From positions 41,218-105,217 of the forward strand of contig BNCN01000021.1 in assembly GCA_014656495.1 (NCBI GenBank): a stretch of DNA of 64,000 nt. Reading direction: 5' to 3'. Source of the stretch: Comamonas sp. KCTC 72670. Its GTDB lineage: Bacteria; Myxococcota; Myxococcia; Myxococcales; Myxococcaceae. The notes under the pieces are model-generated. The model ran no database searches. It was not told where the DNA came from and saw nothing but the letters and a program-made list of their open reading frames with translations. How positions within the stretch are numbered: position 1 is the first letter of the stretch; every line of letters begins with the position of its first letter. Position numbers and translations under genes: made by a program. This document shows, one piece after another, positions 22,433 to 30,388 of this stretch.

Positions 22433-24145
22433 CTACTTCTTGCCCGACTTCTCAGAAGCCAGGGCCAGGTAGCTCTTGGACACCCGGAGTGGATCCAACC
22501 CCAGCTCCCGGGCGAGGTTCATCAGGATACCTCGCAGGTAGACCGCCGCAGGGAGCGCGGAGTAGCGGTCCGCCTCGACGTTCTCCAGGTGGCCCCGGGA
22601 GATGCGCGTCCGGTCCGCGACCTGCTGGAGGGTCATTCCCCGGGCCTCGCGGACCTGGCGGAGCAGCTCCCCGTTGAACTCGGCGTCCGACGGGATGTCC
22701 GGGATGCGCGGGCGGGGCTCGCGGGCCCGGGACGCGACCTGGGACACCTGGGCCAGGGCCGCCTCCGCCGTGGCGATGGCCGAGTCCTGGGCGATCTGCG
22801 GCGCGTCCCCCAGGGGCCGCCCGGTCCGCGAGGTTGAACGGGATGCCTCGGACTGGGAATCGGCGGCGGAGGGGGGACGGACCGGAACGATGGCCGCGGA
22901 CTCGGGCACGGTCGCCGCCGCGCGTGACGCCTCTGGCACTGGGGCCGCGGCGATTGGCTCGGCCGGTTGGACCGTCGCCGGAGGCGCCACCGCGTCCGTC
23001 GAGGCTGCGCCGCCCGCCGCCACGGGAGCTGGCGCTGGCGCTGGCGCTGGCGCTGAGGGAGCAACGGACGCCTCCGCCCCGGAAGTGGAATCACTTGCCT
23101 GGACTGGCGCCACCGCGACGGGCGCGCTGGCGGTCGCCCCGTCCTGGGCCACACCACCGGCCACGCCCACTGGACTCTGGCTGGGTGGCGTCGAAGCAGC
23201 ACCGCTGGCCGATGCCGGAGGCGCAACGGACGCGCCCACCTCGGGCTGAGCAGGAGCCGCGGCCACGGACGCCGGAGCGACCTCACCTGTTGGACTCGAG
23301 GCCACCGGCGGCGCGGGTTGCGTGGCGCCAGCGGCAACGCCCCCTGAAGCCTGCACCGCCGCTGAAGAGTCCGCCACCGCCGGCGTCGTAGCGGCGACAG
23401 GCGCGGCCGGCTGAACCGGCTCGCGAGAAGCACTGCCCTCAGCCATCGCGGAAGCCGGCACGGACGCACCCGCCGCCGGCGCACGCTCCGGCACCGCGGG
23501 CTGCATCGAAGCCGCGGGCACATCCACCGCGCTGCCCAGACTCCGTGTGTCCTGCAGCGAGCTGGACACGTACGCGAACGAGAAGCCACGGAAGAACGAG
23601 GCCCGGAAATCGGCCTTCCCCGATGGCACCGCCATTGGAGCCGAGGCGGGCTGCACAGTTCCCTGCCCGTCAGCCTCCCGCTCCCCGCTCGTGTCCTCCG
23701 AGCCCTCTACCGGCTCCTCTCGCACAGCCTCTGGCCTCCCGTTCGTCCCCGCATCGGGGACCTGCGTTGCAAGCGGCGCAGTCTGATCCTCCCCGTGGGA
23801 CGCGGCAACCCCAACCCGCTCCGGCTCCAAACGCTTTTCCGCCGGCGCGTCAGCACCAGTCACCGCGCCGCCCGCGGACACGGCCTCCTTCAGCCGGCGC
23901 GCGGGCAGCCCGAGGTCCTTGTCGTACTCGGCCCGCAGCTCCTCGTCGGAGAGAATCTCCAGGGCCTCGGCCATCCGGGCGCGCAGCCCATCCACCTGCC
24001 CCTCGTCCACGAGCGCATAGACGGCGATGGAGTCTGGCGAATACAGCTCCATCAGCCGCGCGTACGCCGCCCGAATCTCCTCGAGGGGCGCGGTGACGGG
24101 GACTTCGAGAATCTCGTAATAGGTCTGCTGCTCGAAAGGCTTCAT
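22433..24145 (-). CDS. J-like plus RodZ-type HTH protein with Pro/Ala-rich linker
   Basis: 570 residues from ATG 24145, which overlaps the stop of the MinD-like gene (ATGA). Residues 8-80 resemble a J domain (YYEILEVPVTAPLEEIRAAY, then a helix), but the HPD tripeptide that drives Hsp70 is SPD, so Hsp70 stimulation is unlikely. About 85-490 is low-complexity Ala/Pro/Val/Ser sequence. About 492-562 is an Xre/RodZ-like helix-turn-helix (VREARGMTLQQVADRTRIS). There is no transmembrane helix after the HTH, unlike RodZ. The coupled MinD-like gene suggests a positioning or cell-pole function. The long linker contains a hexanucleotide repeat. Confidence 0.75.
   Translation of the reverse strand: MKPFEQQTYYEILEVPVTAPLEEIRAAYARLMELYSPDSIAVYALVDEGQVDGLRARMAEALEILSDEELRAEYDKDLGLPARRLKEAVSAGGAVTGADAPAEKRLEPERVGVAASHGEDQTAPLATQVPDAGTNGRPEAVREEPVEGSEDTSGEREADGQGTVQPASAPMAVPSGKADFRASFFRGFSFAYVSSSLQDTRSLGSAVDVPAASMQPAVPERAPAAGASVPASAMAEGSASREPVQPAAPVAATTPAVADSSAAVQASGGVAAGATQPAPPVASSPTGEVAPASVAAAPAQPEVGASVAPPASASGAASTPPSQSPVGVAGGVAQDGATASAPVAVAPVQASDSTSGAEASVAPSAPAPAPAPAPVAAGGAASTDAVAPPATVQPAEPIAAAPVPEASRAAATVPESAAIVPVRPPSAADSQSEASRSTSRTGRPLGDAPQIAQDSAIATAEAALAQVSQVASRAREPRPRIPDIPSDAEFNGELLRQVREARGMTLQQVADRTRISRGHLENVEADRYSALPAAVYLRGILMNLARELGLDPLRVSKSYLALASEKSGKK
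23028..23054. repeat. Hexanucleotide tandem repeat
   Basis: Four tandem GGCGCT units preceded by a partial unit, inside the linker of the J-like/HTH gene, where they encode Ala-Pro dipeptides. Length changes by whole units would stay in frame. Confidence 0.8.
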
Positions 24146-25161
24146 GGTGCGGAGCGCTGGGGGGGACCGTCCAGCGCGAGGATACGCGTTGCGATGCCCT
24201 GAATGGCAGTGGCCGCTGCGGAATCCGGCCGCTCGATGAGCACGGGCCTGCGCTTGCGCACCGCGCGCCAGGCCTCGTCGTCGTAACGAATGGCCCCCAG
24301 GACATCCATTTCGATGCCGAAGAACTTCTTCCATGCGGCGGCCACCGAGGCGCCCACCGACAGGTCCGCGTCCGTGCGCGCCTGGTTCACGATGAGGCGG
24401 ATGCGGAAGGCCGACAGCTCCCGCTCCAGCCGCTCCGCGATGGCCGGGTCCTTCCGCCGCGCCTGGGCCAGCACGTCATGCAGCGTGCGCAGGGCGCCCT
24501 CGCGCGTGGTGAGCGCGTCCTCCACCAGGTCTTCGATGCCGTACTGCGACTCCACCTGCTGGAGCTTCCGGAAGAAGGCGGCCTTGGCGAAGCGGTAGGC
24601 GTTCTCCACCGAGGTGGGCTCGGGCAGCATCACCAGCACGCCGTGGTCCGCCAGGACGAAGAAGTCGATGGTGTTGAAGCTCGTCCCGGCGCCCAGGTCC
24701 AGGATGAGGTAGTCCGCCGAGGTCCCCATCAACGTACGCAGCAGCTTCTGCTTCTGCGCGTACTTGAGGTTGGCCGCGTCCAGCGCGTCCTGCGCTCCGG
24801 CGATCAGCGACAGGCCCGGCACGCCCGTGGGGACGATGACCTCCTCCAACTGCGCCTTGTTCCGACGCAGGAAGTCGGACAGCGTCGCGCTGGGTTGGCC
24901 CACGCCCAGGCACGTGTGCAGGTTGGCGCCTCCCAGGTCCACGTCCACGAGCAGCACGTTGGCGCCCGATTGCGCCAGGGCCACGCCCAGGTTGGCGGAC
25001 ACCATGGATTTGCCAATGCCCCCCTTCCCGCCTCCCACGGCGATGATGCGCCGGGGGCGAGGACGGCGTGACAGACCAGGTGGGCCGGAGACCATGGGGC
25101 CTGGCTCCGTGGGGCCCTGGACACGGGATTCCGCCCGGGGCGCTCGCGAGGGTTGGGACAT
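24142..25161 (-). CDS. MinD/FlhG-like P-loop ATPase
   Basis: 339 residues. A basic, Pro-rich N-terminus of about 38 residues precedes the deviant Walker A GGGKGGIGKS (about 43-52). VDVDLGGANLH (switch I region) and LDLGAGTSFNTIDFF (Walker B/switch II) follow. This is the MinD/FlhG/ParA class, dimerising on ATP to mark cell positions. A C-terminal MinD-type membrane-targeting helix is not obvious. FlhG relatives normally act in flagellum placement; no flagellar gene is present here. The stop overlaps the start of the J-like/HTH gene, arguing for a two-protein system. Confidence 0.87.
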   Translation of the reverse strand: MSQPSRAPRAESRVQGPTEPGPMVSGPPGLSRRPRPRRIIAVGGGKGGIGKSMVSANLGVALAQSGANVLLVDVDLGGANLHTCLGVGQPSATLSDFLRRNKAQLEEVIVPTGVPGLSLIAGAQDALDAANLKYAQKQKLLRTLMGTSADYLILDLGAGTSFNTIDFFVLADHGVLVMLPEPTSVENAYRFAKAAFFRKLQQVESQYGIEDLVEDALTTREGALRTLHDVLAQARRKDPAIAERLERELSAFRIRLIVNQARTDADLSVGASVAAAWKKFFGIEMDVLGAIRYDDEAWRAVRKRRPVLIERPDSAAATAIQGIATRILALDGPPQRSAP

Positions 25162-25316
25162 GCGACCCCCATCAAATCCCGAACCCGGGGTCGCGTCGAC
25201 TCCCCGACCTGCCGCATCCGTTCAGTGCCCCATCTCGGCGGGGGCGCGCGCAGGAAACCCGTCACTCCGGGTACGGCAACCTGCCCCCCGGGGCCTGGCC
25301 GCCCACCAGGCGGGCG

Positions 25317-25910
25317 TTACTCGTCGAGCAGCTCGACGTTCCAGTACGAGGCATCCGCCAGGTGCAGGAACGGCAGCCACTCCCGGTATGTCACCTTGCG
25401 GGTGGCGCCACGGAACAGCGGCGTCCAGCGCGGGCGCACCGGCTTCTTGAGCAGCTTCATGCTGGCCTGCTCCGGCGTCCGCCCACCCTTCTTCAGGTTG
25501 CAGGGCACGCAGGAGCACACGACGTTCTCCCACGTCGTCTTTCCGCCCTGGGTGCGTGGCATGACGTGGTCCAGGTTCAGCTCACTGCGCGGCAGGTTCT
25601 TCCCGCAGTACTGGCAGGTGTCGTTGTCGCGCGCGTAGATGTTGAGCCGGGAGAAGCGCACCCGCCCGCGAGGCAGGTGGTCATAGGCGCTGAGCACGAG
25701 GACGCGCGGGACGCGGATGGTGCGTTCAATGGTCGTGATGCAGTCCTGCGTGGCGCTCAACGCCGCCCAATCATCGAACTCGTACAACCGGTACTGCGAG
25801 TCGATGGCCTTGGCCACCCCCAGGTAGAGAAGCGAAAACGCCCGCTTCACCGAGGTGACGTGCACCGGCTGGTAGTACCGGTTGAGGACAAGCACGGCGC
25901 TGTTGATCAT
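25317..25910 (-). CDS. HNH endonuclease-domain protein
   Basis: 197 residues from ATG 25910, overlapping the selA stop (ATGA). The N-terminal half is a beta-rich domain; the C-terminal half has an HNH motif: CQYCG near 105, LDHVMPRTQGG near 118, WENVVCSCVPCNLKKG near 134. The two CxxC pairs probably bind structural zinc. This HNH family is chromosomal and widespread, and is not linked here to any restriction, CRISPR or phage gene. Its DNA target and role are unknown. Confidence 0.85.
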   Translation of the reverse strand: MINSAVLVLNRYYQPVHVTSVKRAFSLLYLGVAKAIDSQYRLYEFDDWAALSATQDCITTIERTIRVPRVLVLSAYDHLPRGRVRFSRLNIYARDNDTCQYCGKNLPRSELNLDHVMPRTQGGKTTWENVVCSCVPCNLKKGGRTPEQASMKLLKKPVRPRWTPLFRGATRKVTYREWLPFLHLADASYWNVELLDE

Positions 25911-27304
25911 GGCGGGTTCCCTGGAATGGCAGCCGCGACGGCATCCGCGACCGCCTGGAGTTCCTCCTCCTCGAGACACCGGACGTCGAGGAGCACCTCG
26001 CCGTCCGTGATCCTGCCAATAACCGGCTGAATTCCCCCGCGCAGGCGGTCCAGGAATGCTTCCGGCGTCTCTAGGGTGAGGATGCACGCGAAGGACGGCA
26101 ACCCGGCCAGCGGCATGGCACCCCCTCCCACCTGTCCCACCACGCTGGCCACCCGGGCACGAAGGCCCCGCCGTGCCAGCAACCCCTCCAGCCGCAGCGC
26201 CCTGGCGCGCAGGGCCTCTGGCGGCTGGGCAAGCAGGCGGTGCACCGGAACGTCTTCCGCCCGGCCATCCCGGTACAGCTCCAGGGTGGCTTCGAGCGCG
26301 GCGACCGTCAGCTTGTCCACCCGCAGGGCCCGCATGAGCGGATGGGCCTTGATGCGCGCCAGCAGCGCGGACCGGCCCACCACGACTCCCGCCTGGGGTC
26401 CTCCCAACAACTTGTCTCCCGAAAAGGCCACCACGTCCGCGCCCGCCGCCACCGCCTGCGCCACCGTCAGCTCCCGGCTCAGCCCCTCGCCCGTGAGCGG
26501 CACCAACGCGCCCGCCCCCAGGTCCTGGAACACCGGGATCCCGTGCGCCCGCCCCAGCGCGGACAGCTCCGCCACCTCCACCTCTTCCGTGAAGCCCACC
26601 AGCGCGAAGTTGGAGCGGTGCACCTTCACCAGCAGCCCCGTCTCCGGCCCCAGCGCCGCCGCGTAGTCCGACTTGCGCGTGCGGTTGGTGGTGCCCACCT
26701 CCACCAGCTTCGCGCCGGACTGGCGCATCACATCGGGGACGCGAAAGCCCCCGCCGATCTCCACCAGCTCCCCGCGAGACACCACGCACTCGCGGCCGGA
26801 CGCCAACGCCGCCAGCACCAGCAGCACCGCGCCCGCGCAGTTGTTGACGACCACGGCGTCCTCCGCGCCCGTCAGCGAGCGCAACAGGCCCACCAGCGGC
26901 GCGTAGCGGCTGCCCCGCTCGCCTTCGTCCAGGTCGTACTCGAGATTCGAATACCCCCGGGCCACCTCCGCCACGCGCGCCACGGCCGAGGCCGCCAGGG
27001 GCGCGCGGCCCAGGTTGGTGTGCAGCACCACGCCCGTGGCGTTGAGCACGGGCCGCAGTCCCGGCGTGGCCAGCGTCTCCAGGGCGCGCTGGACGTCCGC
27101 GTCCTCGAAGCCCGGTCCACCCGAGGCCACCAGCCGGGCACGGGCACGGTCGACGGCCAACCGGAGCGCGGCGACGGCGCGCGCGCGCGGGACTGCACTC
27201 AACAGGGGTTCCAGCGACGGGCGCCGCAGGAGCTGCTCGACGGAGGGGAGCGCGCGTAAGAGCGCATTCTTCCCACCGTCTCCTCTGTTCGACGGGGCGC
27301 CCAC
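25907..27304 (-). CDS. selA: L-seryl-tRNA(Sec) selenium transferase
   Basis: 465 residues from the GTG at 27304. This start is preferred over ATG 27358 because TAGACT ends 7 nt before it, implying a leaderless transcript that begins after 27358. It is a PLP fold-type I enzyme: NATGVVLHTNLGRAPL near 88, VNNCAGAVLL near 155, and the PLP-binding Lys in FSGDKLLGGPQAG near 300. SelA converts Ser-tRNA(Sec) to Sec-tRNA(Sec) with selenophosphate. No selB, selC or selD is in the window, though the cell would need them. Translation is coupled to the HNH gene. Confidence 0.9.
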   Translation of the reverse strand: MGAPSNRGDGGKNALLRALPSVEQLLRRPSLEPLLSAVPRARAVAALRLAVDRARARLVASGGPGFEDADVQRALETLATPGLRPVLNATGVVLHTNLGRAPLAASAVARVAEVARGYSNLEYDLDEGERGSRYAPLVGLLRSLTGAEDAVVVNNCAGAVLLVLAALASGRECVVSRGELVEIGGGFRVPDVMRQSGAKLVEVGTTNRTRKSDYAAALGPETGLLVKVHRSNFALVGFTEEVEVAELSALGRAHGIPVFQDLGAGALVPLTGEGLSRELTVAQAVAAGADVVAFSGDKLLGGPQAGVVVGRSALLARIKAHPLMRALRVDKLTVAALEATLELYRDGRAEDVPVHRLLAQPPEALRARALRLEGLLARRGLRARVASVVGQVGGGAMPLAGLPSFACILTLETPEAFLDRLRGGIQPVIGRITDGEVLLDVRCLEEEELQAVADAVAAAIPGNPP

Positions 27305-27311
27305 GGGCCCG

Positions 27312-27317
27312 AGTCTA
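27312..27317 (-). promoter_or_regulatory. Leaderless-type -10 box for selA
   Basis: Minus-strand TAGACT ends 7 nt before the GTG at 27304; no Shine-Dalgarno. It decides the start codon of selA. Confidence 0.5.
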
Positions 27318-27376
27318 GGAGAGCCGCCAGGCAAGTTCCAGGCAGGCCCCCGGAACATCGGGGTGACACAAATGAA

Positions 27377-27409
27377 AAGGCCCAGCCTCCACAGGGGAGA
27401 CCGGGCCTT
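27377..27409 (-). terminator. Cold-shock gene terminator
   Basis: A 7-bp perfect stem (27377-27383 and 27403-27409). On the minus strand it is followed by TTCATTT. It lies 32 bp past the cold-shock stop. Confidence 0.65.
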
Positions 27410-27441
27410 CGGGCTAAGCGCTAGGAGCGCTCAGTAGGAAC

Positions 27442-27645
27442 TCAGACCGGGCGAACGTTCTGAGCCTGCAGGCCCTTGGGGCCACGGGCCACGTCGAACT
27501 CGACCTTCTGGCCTTCCTGCAGCGTGCGGAAGCCCTGGGTCTGGATCGCAGTGTGGTGGCAGAAGAGGTCCTCGCCCCCGCCGTCCTGCATGATGAACCC
27601 AAAGCCCTTCGCATCGTTGAACCACTTCACGGTACCAGTCGCCAT
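27442..27645 (-). CDS. Cold-shock (CspA-family) protein
   Basis: 67 residues, a single cold-shock OB fold. TVKWFNDAKGFGFI contains the RNP1 motif. RNP2, normally V-F-V-H-F-S-A-I, is LFCHHTAI here, which alters an aromatic base-stacking position and adds a Cys. Such proteins bind single-stranded RNA and keep it unfolded. M. xanthus has several csp genes; which one this is cannot be decided. The leader just before the ATG is purine-rich (AGAAGAAGAGAAGAG). A weak promoter (GTGACC-N17-TATGCA, minus) may lie about 100 nt upstream. The gene stands alone with its own terminator. Confidence 0.92.
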   Translation of the reverse strand: MATGTVKWFNDAKGFGFIMQDGGGEDLFCHHTAIQTQGFRTLQEGQKVEFDVARGPKGLQAQNVRPV

Positions 27646-27875
27646 TACTCTTCTCTTCTTCTTTCTCTTCCAGCTTCATGAATTGAGCTGGCTGCCTCAC
27701 CGTGTGAGGGTGCGGCCCCTGCCGTGTGACACGTTTCCGGCCGGTTGCATAGGGGGTCGCATTCGCACGGTCACCCTTTTTACGGGCCTGGACACAACAG
27801 ACGCTGTCCGCGCGTCATTCCGCCCGAATTCTCCGTTGCCACCACCCGGTCCACGCCCGGATGGCGGCGGCCTCC

Positions 27876-30281
27876 CTACTTCGAAGCGCTCTTGAGCACG
27901 GGCAGCTTCGGCGCCCGGCCGTACAGCAGCTGGTACGTGTTGAAGGAGCGGAGCACGCGCTTGATGTAGCCGCGCGTCTCGGAGATGGGGATCTCCTCCA
28001 CCCACGCGTCCAGCGCCAGGTCCGGCTTGTCGGACCTCCAACGATTCACCGCGCCCGGCCCGGCGTTGTAGCTGCCGACCGCGTACGGCGTGTGCCCGTT
28101 GAAGCGCTTGAGCAGCCCGCCCAGGTAGTGGGCGCCCATGCGGATGTTCAGGTCGGGCTGCAGCAGCTGGTCCACGGTGAAGCGCTTGAGGTTCAGCTCG
28201 CGCGCCACGCCCTTCGCGGTGGAGGGCATCAGCTGGGTGAGGCCCATGGCGCCCGCCCAGGACAGGGCCTTGGGGTCCAGCGCGCTCTCCTCGCGCATCA
28301 GCGCCTGGAGCAGGTCGGCCTCGACGCCCGAGACCGCGGTGTGCTTCTCGATGAGCTCCCGGAAGGCGTTGGGATAGGCCACCTCCCACACCACCCGCGT
28401 CTGCGCGGTGATGCGCCCGCTCAGGTCCTTGCGCAGCGCCAGCCGCGCCACGCCGTGGGCCGCGCGCTCGTCTCCGGCCTCGTGCAGCACCAGCACCAGC
28501 AGGCGCACCGCCTCCGCGGGCAGCTTCGTCCGGTTGACGGCGAGCAGCTCGGAGGACACCGCCTCGGTGAAGCCCAGGCGGTACAGCTCCACGCCCGCGC
28601 GGAAGTGCGGGTCCTCGCCCATGGGACCGGCGAACAGCGGCCAGGGGCTCGCGGCCTCGGGCACCGTGAAGATTTCTGCGGACACGCGCTCCAGCCGCGC
28701 CGGGTCCACCTTGGCGAGCTGCGAACGGGCCATCAGGCCGTAGTACGTGGCGGGGTGGTCCACGGAGAGCTTCTCGAACAGCTCCGCCGCGCCCTGGATG
28801 TTCCCCTTCTCCTGCATCGTCCGCGCCCGCCAGTAGCGCGCGCGCTCCACGTCGTAGCTCTCGTCCGCCTTGGCGAACTGGGCCTCGATGCGGTCCAGGA
28901 AGGACAGGCCGGAGTCCTCGGCGCCGGTGGTGCGGGCAATCCAGTACGCCTTGAACAGCGCCTCGCCCAGGAAGTCCCCTTGCGGGTACAGCCGGGCCAG
29001 CGTGTCCAGGCGGGCCATGGCCTCCTTCGGGCGCCCCGTCTTCAGGTAGAGGTCGGCCGCGTAGAAGAGGCCGTCATCCGCGAACGAGTGGTCCGGGAAC
29101 TCGCGCGCCAGCCGCTCGTAGGTCTCCATGCCGCGCACCTGGTCGACGATGGAGCGCGACGAGCCGAGCACGTACAGCACCCGCGCCAGCAGGTCGCGGT
29201 CCTGGCACTTCTCTGCCACGGGCGTCAGCACCTGGATGGCGCGCGTGTGCTGCCGCTCCTTGCGCAGGCCCTTGCCGAAGGCGAAGTGCGCGCGGCAGGC
29301 GAGCGGGTCCGGCAGCTCCAGCTTCGGCAGCAGCGGCTCCAGTTGCTCCAGGCCCGGCTTGTTGCGGTGCAGCTCCACCAGCGCCTCGCCCCGCCCCACC
29401 TTCGCGTCCAGGGGCGGCGTCTGGCCCTTGAGGCGGCGCTCGGCCTGCTTCGCCAGGGCGGACAGCGGGTGCGCGGCCCACAGGCGCCACAGCGCGGCGC
29501 GCTCGGCGGCCTTGTCCTTCTTCTCCGCGGCGATGTCGGCGATGGCCATCAGCGCCTCGGCGCCCACGTTGCGGCCCCAACTGGGCGCGGCGCGCGAGGT
29601 CAGCGGCTCCAGCGCGGCCATGGCCCCCGCCGGGTCCTTCTTCTTGCGCAGCACCCGGGACAGCGCCAGGCGCGCGTCCACGTACAGCTTGGACTCGGGC
29701 GGCACCTGGTCCAGCAGCACCGCGGCCTCGTCGAAGCGGCGCAGGCTCTCCAGGGCCACGCCGCCGTGCGTCAGGCAGCGGTCCCTCAGCGCGGGGTAGT
29801 CGGGCACCAGCGCGGTGAACTCGGCGGCGGCGGACGCGTCATCCCCGGCGCGCACGGCGGCCAGGGCCCGGAGGTAGCGCACCGGCGCGGCGTCGCCCTG
29901 GTCCTTCAGCAGCTCGCGGGCGCGCGCGTACTGCCCCCGGTCGAACGCCTCGCGGGCCTCCTTCTTCTTCCCCTCGCCGAAGTACGGCGCCAGGTCCTCC
30001 AGGCCATAGCGGCGGCCCCGGTGCACCACGGGGGTGGGTGGCGCGGCGTTGGGGAAGGCCGGATTGAGCACCTCCACGTAGCCCACGGGCAGCGGCGCCT
30101 TCTCCGAGTCGGGCGGGGGCGACAGTTGCGCCTCCGGAGGCGCGTTGCCCGGGTGCTGGGCCGGCGCTTCGGACGCCTCGGGCTCGGCCGGGGTGGACGA
30201 AACCGCCCGTGGGGCGGGTGCCTGCGCGGACATCAGGAGCGCGGAGGCGGCGACGGCGAGCTTGGAAAGGAAGGGCTTCAT
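27876..30281 (-). CDS. slt: Soluble lytic murein transglycosylase with TPR-like superhelix
   Basis: 801 residues. Signal peptide (1-19), a Pro-rich spacer (20-75), then about 560 residues of TPR-like helical repeats (100-640), and a C-terminal SLT domain (about 650-780). The catalytic Glu is about residue 665 in MREESAL. GAMGLTQLMPSTAKG, YNAGPGAVNRW and ETRGYIKRVL follow, the last typical of Slt70. The enzyme would release 1,6-anhydromuropeptides in the periplasm. It is larger than E. coli Slt70 because of the longer repeat region. It diverges from the histidine kinase gene. Confidence 0.92.
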   Translation of the reverse strand: MKPFLSKLAVAASALLMSAQAPAPRAVSSTPAEPEASEAPAQHPGNAPPEAQLSPPPDSEKAPLPVGYVEVLNPAFPNAAPPTPVVHRGRRYGLEDLAPYFGEGKKKEAREAFDRGQYARARELLKDQGDAAPVRYLRALAAVRAGDDASAAAEFTALVPDYPALRDRCLTHGGVALESLRRFDEAAVLLDQVPPESKLYVDARLALSRVLRKKKDPAGAMAALEPLTSRAAPSWGRNVGAEALMAIADIAAEKKDKAAERAALWRLWAAHPLSALAKQAERRLKGQTPPLDAKVGRGEALVELHRNKPGLEQLEPLLPKLELPDPLACRAHFAFGKGLRKERQHTRAIQVLTPVAEKCQDRDLLARVLYVLGSSRSIVDQVRGMETYERLAREFPDHSFADDGLFYAADLYLKTGRPKEAMARLDTLARLYPQGDFLGEALFKAYWIARTTGAEDSGLSFLDRIEAQFAKADESYDVERARYWRARTMQEKGNIQGAAELFEKLSVDHPATYYGLMARSQLAKVDPARLERVSAEIFTVPEAASPWPLFAGPMGEDPHFRAGVELYRLGFTEAVSSELLAVNRTKLPAEAVRLLVLVLHEAGDERAAHGVARLALRKDLSGRITAQTRVVWEVAYPNAFRELIEKHTAVSGVEADLLQALMREESALDPKALSWAGAMGLTQLMPSTAKGVARELNLKRFTVDQLLQPDLNIRMGAHYLGGLLKRFNGHTPYAVGSYNAGPGAVNRWRSDKPDLALDAWVEEIPISETRGYIKRVLRSFNTYQLLYGRAPKLPVLKSASK

Positions 30282-30370
30282 ACGCGGGGGCTGGGTCGCA
30301 AGGAGATGCGCGCGGGCACGCCCCAGGACAACCGGCAGGTCATGGAAAATTTCCGGAGGCTGACACAGGT

Positions 30371-30376
30371 TAGACT
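30371..30376 (+). promoter_or_regulatory. Leaderless-type -10 box for histidine kinase
   Basis: TAGACT ends 12 nt before ATG 30389; no Shine-Dalgarno. Predicted leader about 5 nt. Confidence 0.42.
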
Positions 30377-30388
30377 GTCCGCCTCCTC

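Noticed and set aside
23028..23054. Possible CRISPR or minisatellite
   Set aside because: Only a 6-bp unit repeated four times within a coding linker; no spacers and no cas genes.
25317..25910. HNH gene as part of a restriction, retron or phage-defence system
   Set aside because: Neighbours are selA and a MinD-like gene; no methylase, reverse transcriptase or other defence gene, and the family is a common chromosomal HNH protein.
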